From Verrucomicrobia bacterium 12-59-8 (GTDB lineage Bacteria > Verrucomicrobiota > Verrucomicrobiae > Verrucomicrobiales > Verrucomicrobiaceae), in NCBI GenBank assembly GCA_002279765.1, contig NCCR01000122.1:1-11922 (forward strand): a DNA stretch of 11,922 bases. The letters run 5' to 3'. The notes beneath the pieces were generated by a model. It was not told the DNA's origin, ran no database searches, and saw only the letters and a list, made by a program, of their open reading frames with translations. The first letter of the stretch is position 1, and each line of letters starts with the position of its first letter. This document shows positions 7,794-11,922 of this stretch, piece after piece. The position numbers and the translations under genes were made by a program.

Positions 7794-8231
7794 ATGAGTT
7801 CCTCCCCCCATCCCATTTTTGTGCTGGCGGTGCTTGGCATCGTGGTCTCGCTCATCATGTTGGTCACCGTGTTTCGGGTGCGCCGCGTGGGTTTGAAGGT
7901 GCTGCTGGTGCTGATCGCCGTTTTGGCGCTGGCACCGACGGGGCTGGTGCTTGTGGCGATGTATCCCGAGTGGGTGGATGCCCGCTTTCGCAGCTACAAG
8001 GCCTTTTATGAAGGCATCCGGCCCGGCATGACGCGTGACGAGGTGATGGCCCTGCAGACGCAGCTTTACCCGGAAGACGGCCCCAGACAAAAGCCCCAGA
8101 TCATCATTGAGGATGACACGAGCCTGACCTTCTTTATGCACCCGGAAGATTCGACGGAACCGAATTGCGAGGGCATCTTTTTAGCCTTCGAGAACGGGAA
8201 ATTGAAGTCAAAAACCTACTCCCCCGATTGA
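7794..8231 (+). CDS. Small two-helix membrane protein with BamE/SmpA-like tail (145 aa)
   Basis: I do not recognise a named family. Two hydrophobic segments, about residues 8-27 and 34-56, form a helical hairpin joined by a basic turn (RVRRVGLK). A soluble tail of about 85 residues follows. The tail contains 'IRPGMTRDEVMAL', which resembles the 'GMT-x-x-EV' motif of SmpA/OmlA (BamE-like) domains. Two later hydrophobic/aromatic stretches could be the beta strands of that fold. By the positive-inside rule the basic loop would be cytoplasmic and the tail periplasmic. The frame stays open upstream to an ATG at 7674, but that extension looks non-coding, while ATG 7794 directly precedes the membrane segment. 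It ends 5 bases before the hydrolase gene, so the two are probably co-transcribed and may work together. Confidence 0.7.
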   Translation: MSSSPHPIFVLAVLGIVVSLIMLVTVFRVRRVGLKVLLVLIAVLALAPTGLVLVAMYPEWVDARFRSYKAFYEGIRPGMTRDEVMALQTQLYPEDGPRQKPQIIIEDDTSLTFFMHPEDSTEPNCEGIFLAFENGKLKSKTYSPD

Positions 8232-8236
8232 ACCCC

Positions 8237-9088
8237 ATGCCGCTCTGGAACCGCCTGCTGCGCCTCAGCGCCATTCTCTTTCTCACCCCTATGATTTTCC
8301 TGCTCGGATGGCAGTCGAGTCTCATCTACCACCCGAATCCGTACCGGGCGGAGCATGAAACCCTGCTACGCAGCGCCAGAGGGCAGCGTCTGCGCTTTGA
8401 GACTTCCCAGGGCCGTCAGACGGCCTTCTACATCCCCCCACGCACGCCTGCCACCGGCCTGCCGCAGACCCTCTGGCTCTGCTTTGCCGGGAATGGCTCG
8501 CTGGCGCTCGACTGGCTGCATGACATCGACGTGTGGGACGACCACTTTGCGTATCTGCTCGTTGATTACCCGAGCTATGGCGAGTGTGAGGGCAAGCCGA
8601 CTCCAGAGCGGATTCGTGAGAGCGGCAAGGTGGCTGTGGAGGCGCTGGCAAAGCACCTGCACACCTCCCAGGCGGAACTGCGGCCTCATCTGGCGGTGCT
8701 GGGCCATTCGCTAGGCTGTGCGGCGGCCTTGATGGCGGCGGATGATCTCGACATACGGCGCGGCGTGCTGCTGTCCCCCTTCACCAGCATGACGGACATG
8801 GGCCGCATCGTGCTCGGCTGGCCGCTCTGCTACCTGAACCGGCACCGGTTCGACAACCGCCAGACGCTGGGCCACGTCGCCTCCCGCGTGGGAGCGCGCA
8901 TCGTGATTTTTCACGGCACAGACGATGAAGTGATCCCCCTGTGCATGGGCCGGGAACTGGCCGCAGCGCACCCGCAGGTGGTGACGATTCAGGAAGTTCC
9001 GGGCGGGCAGCACAACGACCTTTTGGACCTAGTTTCACCGCAGATCGGGCGGGCGATGGCGGAGGTCGTGGCAGGCGCGAAGCCGTAA
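8237..9088 (+). CDS. Membrane-anchored alpha/beta hydrolase, BEM46/ABHD17-like (283 aa)
   Basis: Serine hydrolase of the alpha/beta superfamily with one N-terminal membrane anchor at about residues 8-24 (RLSAILFLTPMIFLLGW), followed by QSSLIYHPNPY. That lead-in is typical of the BEM46/YfhR/ABHD13-ABHD17 group. The nucleophile elbow GHSLG places S158. The acid is probably D230 in HGTDDEVIP, and the base is H259 in GGQHND, so the triad is complete. FAGNG at about 90 fits the oxyanion region. The substrate is unknown; acyl esters or thioesters are typical of the group. ATG 8237 lies 5 bases after the previous stop. A longer in-frame start at 8165 would run 67 bases into the upstream gene and delay the anchor, so I rejected it. 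No Shine-Dalgarno. Confidence 0.85.
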   Translation: MPLWNRLLRLSAILFLTPMIFLLGWQSSLIYHPNPYRAEHETLLRSARGQRLRFETSQGRQTAFYIPPRTPATGLPQTLWLCFAGNGSLALDWLHDIDVWDDHFAYLLVDYPSYGECEGKPTPERIRESGKVAVEALAKHLHTSQAELRPHLAVLGHSLGCAAALMAADDLDIRRGVLLSPFTSMTDMGRIVLGWPLCYLNRHRFDNRQTLGHVASRVGARIVIFHGTDDEVIPLCMGRELAAAHPQVVTIQEVPGGQHNDLLDLVSPQIGRAMAEVVAGAKP

Positions 9089-9156
9089 GGCACACGGTGG
9101 TTGCTTTCAGGCGCTGCTGTGCTCTGATGGGCGTTCAATCCCCACCCCCCAAGCCC

Positions 9157-9807
9157 ATGTCCGCGCCCTCCTCTTCCTCGGAAAAATCCTCCTCCATCTG
9201 GTCTGTCCTCAATGTGATCATCGGATCTGCCATCGCCGGGGTCGTTCTGCTGTGGGTGCTCGCCTTTATCTTTGACGGTCTGGGCTCCCTGCGTCCGAAG
9301 CCGGCAGCCGAGGCTCCTCCTGCCGCCGCCGCAGTTGCCGCCCCCGCAGTTGCCGCTGCTCCGGCTGCCGCCGCCCCCGCTGCACCTGCGGTGAGCGCCG
9401 CCGCCGCCCCGGCTCCTGCTGCAGATCTGCCTGTGCTCGAAATCACCATCAAGCCAGACACCTCCAATCCTCTGGCCTATGACACCAAGACCATCAGCGC
9501 CAAAGCAGGCCAGAAGATCAAGCTGACCTTCACCAACACCCATCCCACGCTGCCCCAGCCGCACAACATTGTGATCGGCAAGCTCGGCACGAAGGACAAG
9601 ATGATGGCCATCGCCATGAGCGGCATGACCCTGATGGACAAAGGCTACATCCCTGACTCCCCGGACATCCTCGCCCACACCAAACTGCTTCAGCCCGGCA
9701 GCACCGAAACCATCGAGTTCACGCTGCCCACCGCCGGTGAGTACCCTTACTTCTGCACCTTCCCTGGTCACGTCGCCATCATGAATGGCATCGCCACCGC
9801 GCAGTAA
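9157..9807 (+). CDS. Membrane-tethered azurin-like type I copper protein (216 aa)
   Basis: Small blue-copper electron carrier. An N-terminal membrane anchor spans about residues 17-39. A low-complexity Ala/Pro linker spans about 46-92. The cupredoxin domain runs from about 93 to the end. Copper ligands are all present: H136 in QPHNIVIG, C200, H205 and M209 in CTFPGHVAIMNG. That C-x4-H-x3-M spacing is the azurin arrangement. The ILAHTKLLQPGS stretch also matches azurin (VIAHTKLIGSGE). The linker would let the copper domain reach out from the inner membrane into the periplasm. ATG 9157 is preferred because it directly precedes the anchor; an in-frame ATG at 9127 would add ten residues. OsmC follows after 20 bases. 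The redox partner is not identifiable here. Confidence 0.9.
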   Translation: MSAPSSSSEKSSSIWSVLNVIIGSAIAGVVLLWVLAFIFDGLGSLRPKPAAEAPPAAAAVAAPAVAAAPAAAAPAAPAVSAAAAPAPAADLPVLEITIKPDTSNPLAYDTKTISAKAGQKIKLTFTNTHPTLPQPHNIVIGKLGTKDKMMAIAMSGMTLMDKGYIPDSPDILAHTKLLQPGSTETIEFTLPTAGEYPYFCTFPGHVAIMNGIATAQ

Positions 9808-9827
9808 ATTTCTCCATTTCGCCGACC

Positions 9828-10244
9828 ATGGCCGTCTCCATCAGCGTCGAATACGAAGGCGGCCTGCGCTGCCGGGCCACGCATGGCCCGTCGCAGAATC
9901 AGGTCATCACCGATGCACCCGTGGACAACCACGGCAAAGGCGAGTCCTTCAGCCCCACCGACCTCGTGGCCACGGCGCTGGCCACCTGTATGGCCACCGT
10001 CATTGGCATCAAGGCGCAGCAGAAGGGCTACGACATCGTCGGCATGAAGGTCAGTGTGGAAAAGCACATGAGCGCAGACAGCCCGCGCCGCATCGTGGGT
10101 CTGCCCATCACCGTTGAGATCCCGCTGCCCGAAGACCACGCGGATCGCAAACTCCTCGAAGCCACCGCCCTCGGCTGCCCCGTACACCACAGCGTACACC
10201 CGGACATCGACAAGCCGGTGACGTTTGTGTGGAGTGGGAAGTAA
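9828..10244 (+). CDS. OsmC family protein (138 aa)
   Basis: OsmC/Ohr-fold protein. Members reduce organic hydroperoxides through a pair of redox cysteines and act in the cytoplasm as obligate dimers. Both family cysteines are in place: C54 in ALATCMATVIGI and C117 in ALGCPVHHSV. E39 precedes SFSPTDLV, as expected for the active-site Glu region. Length is typical. The sequence looks closer to the general OsmC/YhfA-like group than to true Ohr, so peroxidase activity is likely but the substrate is not certain. The start ATG 9828 lies 20 bases after the cupredoxin stop, suggesting co-transcription. The upstream sequence is pyrimidine-rich without a Shine-Dalgarno. It is the last + strand gene before a 36-base convergent gap that shows no obvious terminator hairpin. 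Confidence 0.88.
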   Translation: MAVSISVEYEGGLRCRATHGPSQNQVITDAPVDNHGKGESFSPTDLVATALATCMATVIGIKAQQKGYDIVGMKVSVEKHMSADSPRRIVGLPITVEIPLPEDHADRKLLEATALGCPVHHSVHPDIDKPVTFVWSGK

Positions 10245-10280
10245 GGGCGGGCTCCACAGATATTCCCTGTTGCAGTTTTC

Positions 10281-11000
10281 CTACCGCTTCACCCAGCGTG
10301 CGCCGCTGGAAAGGCCCACGTGCCAGTCGCGCAGGTGCATGTCGGAGTAGTCGGTCTTGCCCTGGGCACCGACCATGAAGGTGCCGGTGGCGCGTTTCCA
10401 GGCTTTGCTGAAGCTCTCGGCGGTATGGCAGCCCCAGCTCTGGCAGTAGGCCTTGGAGGCGAAGGCCCAGCGGCTGAGCTTGTGCAGGTCGTTCTCATGC
10501 AGCCACGCGGTGGAGGTGGCGTACGTGTCTGAGCTGTAGTCAAACATGAAGCTGTACTTGTTGGAGTGGCCGAAGTACTCGAAGCCGGAGATCTTCATGC
10601 TGCCGCGACCTGCGGCGCCATTGTTGATGTAGCGGATCAGTTCGTCTGTGCTGCGGAACCAGACGAGGTGGATGTATGGATAGGCCTTGGGCACGGACTC
10701 CACATTCTGCGTCAGCGGCTGGTGCTCGGCGGCGGAGCGGCGCACGTAGGCGTCCCGATACACCAGCCAGGTGATGTGGGTGTTTGCCGGGACGGTGCTG
10801 TGAATCTCCTGCATGCGCACGCGTGCGGTGCGGATGAAGTTGCCCCACCAGCGGTCATGCTGCTCTCCGGGTCGGCGCAGATCTTCAAACTGCCGTGCCG
10901 CAGGCCCGCCGCTGACGACGAGGTATTCGGTGTCTGCGGCGGCCTTGATCGCAAAGCCGCAGGTGAGAAGGAAAATCGTGGAGAAGAGCAGGCGGGTCAT
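10281..11000 (-). CDS. Secreted protein of unknown family with caspase-like (clan CD) pattern (239 aa)
   Basis: I do not recognise a named family. A signal peptide covers about residues 1-22 (TIFLLTCGFAIKAAA). The mature part alternates strands and helices in the order expected of a caspase fold: strand at about 26-31 (YLVVSG), helix at about 47-68, strand at about 75-82 (HITWLVYR), helix at about 117-127 (STDELIRYINNG). A strand then ends in H145 (KISGFEYFGHSN), and a second ends in C191 (AYCQSWGCHTAES), followed by helix and strand (TFMVGAQG). The His-Cys spacing of 46 residues and the small residue beside each are typical of caspase/CHAT/C80-type peptidases. An HS in place of HG is a departure. 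Peptidase activity is inference. It starts 21 bases after the DUF1080 gene's stop, so the two form a probable operon. Confidence 0.75.
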   Translation of the reverse strand: MTRLLFSTIFLLTCGFAIKAAADTEYLVVSGGPAARQFEDLRRPGEQHDRWWGNFIRTARVRMQEIHSTVPANTHITWLVYRDAYVRRSAAEHQPLTQNVESVPKAYPYIHLVWFRSTDELIRYINNGAAGRGSMKISGFEYFGHSNKYSFMFDYSSDTYATSTAWLHENDLHKLSRWAFASKAYCQSWGCHTAESFSKAWKRATGTFMVGAQGKTDYSDMHLRDWHVGLSSGARWVKR

Positions 11001-11021
11001 GACGGCGGCAACAAAGCACGG

Positions 11022-11741
11022 CTACTTCGTTTCGACGAGCTTGAAGTTCTTGAACTGCACCACCATCGGCGGGCCGGCGTGGATCTGCAGGGCCAGCAGG
11101 CCTTCCTTCGGCGCGTTGGCGGCGTCTTCGTCGGTCACGTCGATGGTTTGCATGCCGTTGATGAAATGCTGCACATGGTTGCCCTTGGCCACGATGCGGT
11201 ACTCGTTCCAGTCTTCGGACTTGATTGAGTCCTGGATCGCGGCGCTGTCTCCCACGCTGCCGGTCACTTCCACCACGGCTTTCTTGCCACCGTCGGCTGC
11301 GGGCTTGATCACGGTCTTCTCGCCACGTTTGGCCAGGATGCCGCGTCCGCGCTCTTCATACAGGATGCCGCTGTAGGTTTTGCCGGCTTCAAAGTCTGCC
11401 TGGTAGCCACTGATGATGGGGCCGGACTCGCCAGCGGGGAGTTCCTTGCTGCGGTACTGCACGCCTGAGTTGCCTTTTTCGATGCGGTATTGAAACGTCA
11501 GTTCGAAGTCGCCCACGGTGCCGCCCTTCCAGATTAGGAAGGTGTTGTGCTTGAGGATGCTCTTGGCCGGGTTGGCCGGATCAGCCGGGGTTTTGCCGGT
11601 GATGGTGCCATCCTGCACGCTCCAGAGGTCCATGTTCCCCACCCAGCCAGAGAGGTCTTTGCCGTTGAAGATTTCTTTTTCCTCCGCGCTGGCGAAGGAA
11701 AGGGCGGCAAGGAAGGTGGCGAGAGCGAGGTGCAGTTTCAT
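11022..11741 (-). CDS. Secreted DUF1080 / 3-keto-disaccharide hydrolase-like protein (239 aa)
   Basis: DUF1080 domain protein with a concanavalin/LamG-like beta-sandwich fold. Characterised members hydrolyse 3-keto-glycosides, but most are uncharacterised. The signal peptide is probably cleaved after A19 (FASA|EEKE). The family opening 'IFNGKDLSGW' lies at about 24-33, followed by WSVQDGTITG. The mid-domain 'FELTFQYRIEKGNSGVQYRS' region is at about 80-98, and the motifs GYQADFEAG and GILYEERGRG come next. The domain closes with WNEYRIVAKGNHVQHFINGM and IHAGPPMVVQFKNFKL. A single domain fills the protein. Reading leftward, it is the first gene of the minus-strand pair. The start CAT 11739-11741 lies 181 bases from the window edge; no clear promoter or Shine-Dalgarno is visible. 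Confidence 0.92.
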   Translation of the reverse strand: MKLHLALATFLAALSFASAEEKEIFNGKDLSGWVGNMDLWSVQDGTITGKTPADPANPAKSILKHNTFLIWKGGTVGDFELTFQYRIEKGNSGVQYRSKELPAGESGPIISGYQADFEAGKTYSGILYEERGRGILAKRGEKTVIKPAADGGKKAVVEVTGSVGDSAAIQDSIKSEDWNEYRIVAKGNHVQHFINGMQTIDVTDEDAANAPKEGLLALQIHAGPPMVVQFKNFKLVETK

Positions 11742-11881
11742 GAATGAATGTGGTTGGTCGGGCGAGGTTTAACGTGCAGGCCCGTGCTTGTCTATCGCTT
11801 TGCAGGCGGGGCGGGAATGCGGCCAGGGCTTACGCACCAAAACCGTGGAAAATGCGAGAGGTGACAGAGGTCCTGAAAGCT

Positions 11882-11922
11882 GGGTCCATAGCGCAGCGCT
11901 TGCGCTGGCTGCGGATGGAGCC
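11882..11922. repeat. Imperfect inverted repeat at the right window edge
   Basis: TCCAT (11885-11889) pairs with ATGGA (11915-11919), with GG/CC at the outer ends around one mismatch. CGCAGC (11892-11897) pairs with GCTGCG (11908-11913), separated from the outer stem by a small internal loop. The total is 13 pairs around a 10-base loop. A competing hairpin, AGCGCA (11890-11895) with TGCGCT (11901-11906), lies inside it. The right arm reaches the last base, so the element may continue beyond the window. Confidence 0.4.

Noticed and set aside
8165..8236. Longer in-frame start for the alpha/beta hydrolase
   Set aside because: It would overlap the upstream gene by 67 bases and place charged, non-family sequence before the membrane anchor.
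10566..11228. 220-codon + strand ORF opposite the minus-strand pair
   Set aside because: It overlaps both minus-strand genes, which have signal peptides and domain features; this frame has none.

Overview
The window looks like an ordinary chromosomal stretch of a moderately GC-rich Gram-negative bacterium. A member of the Verrucomicrobiota (Prosthecobacter/Verrucomicrobium type) is my best guess. The guess rests on the mix of gene families: a RAYT-type transposase end, a secreted DUF1080 protein, a secreted sulfatase, a tethered azurin-like cupredoxin, a DUF502 protein, and start codons that almost all lack a Shine-Dalgarno sequence. This assignment is inference from gene content, not from a marker gene.

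Layout, left to right. Bases 2-370 are the 3' end of a RAYT/IS200-like transposase gene. Bases 371-719 hold no gene but carry several small palindromes. Bases 720-4619 are sucA and sucB, the E1 and E2 subunits of 2-oxoglutarate dehydrogenase. The E3 gene is absent, and E2 lacks the usual peripheral subunit-binding domain. Bases 4692-6084 hold a DUF502 membrane protein followed closely by an MTH1-like Nudix hydrolase. Bases 6129-7574 are a secreted formylglycine sulfatase preceded by a possible six-residue leader ORF. A gap with a large GC-rich hairpin follows. Bases 7794-9088 hold a small two-helix membrane protein with a BamE/SmpA-like tail and a membrane-anchored alpha/beta hydrolase. Bases 9157-10244 hold a membrane-tethered azurin-like copper protein and an OsmC-family protein. 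All of these are on the + strand.

The + block converges on a two-gene minus-strand unit (11741 down to 10281). Its first gene is a secreted DUF1080 protein. The second is a secreted protein I do not recognise by name, but its secondary-structure pattern and its His and Cys positions resemble a caspase-fold (clan CD) cysteine peptidase. The window ends in an imperfect inverted repeat.

Functionally the window is a housekeeping core (TCA cycle E1/E2) next to oxidative-damage or redox proteins (MTH1-like Nudix, OsmC, azurin-like) and exported degradative enzymes (sulfatase, DUF1080). I see no prophage, CRISPR array, tRNA, rRNA or complete mobile element, and no clear multi-gene defence system. 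The least-explained items are the caspase-like secreted protein, the E2 without a subunit-binding domain, and the hairpin repeats.
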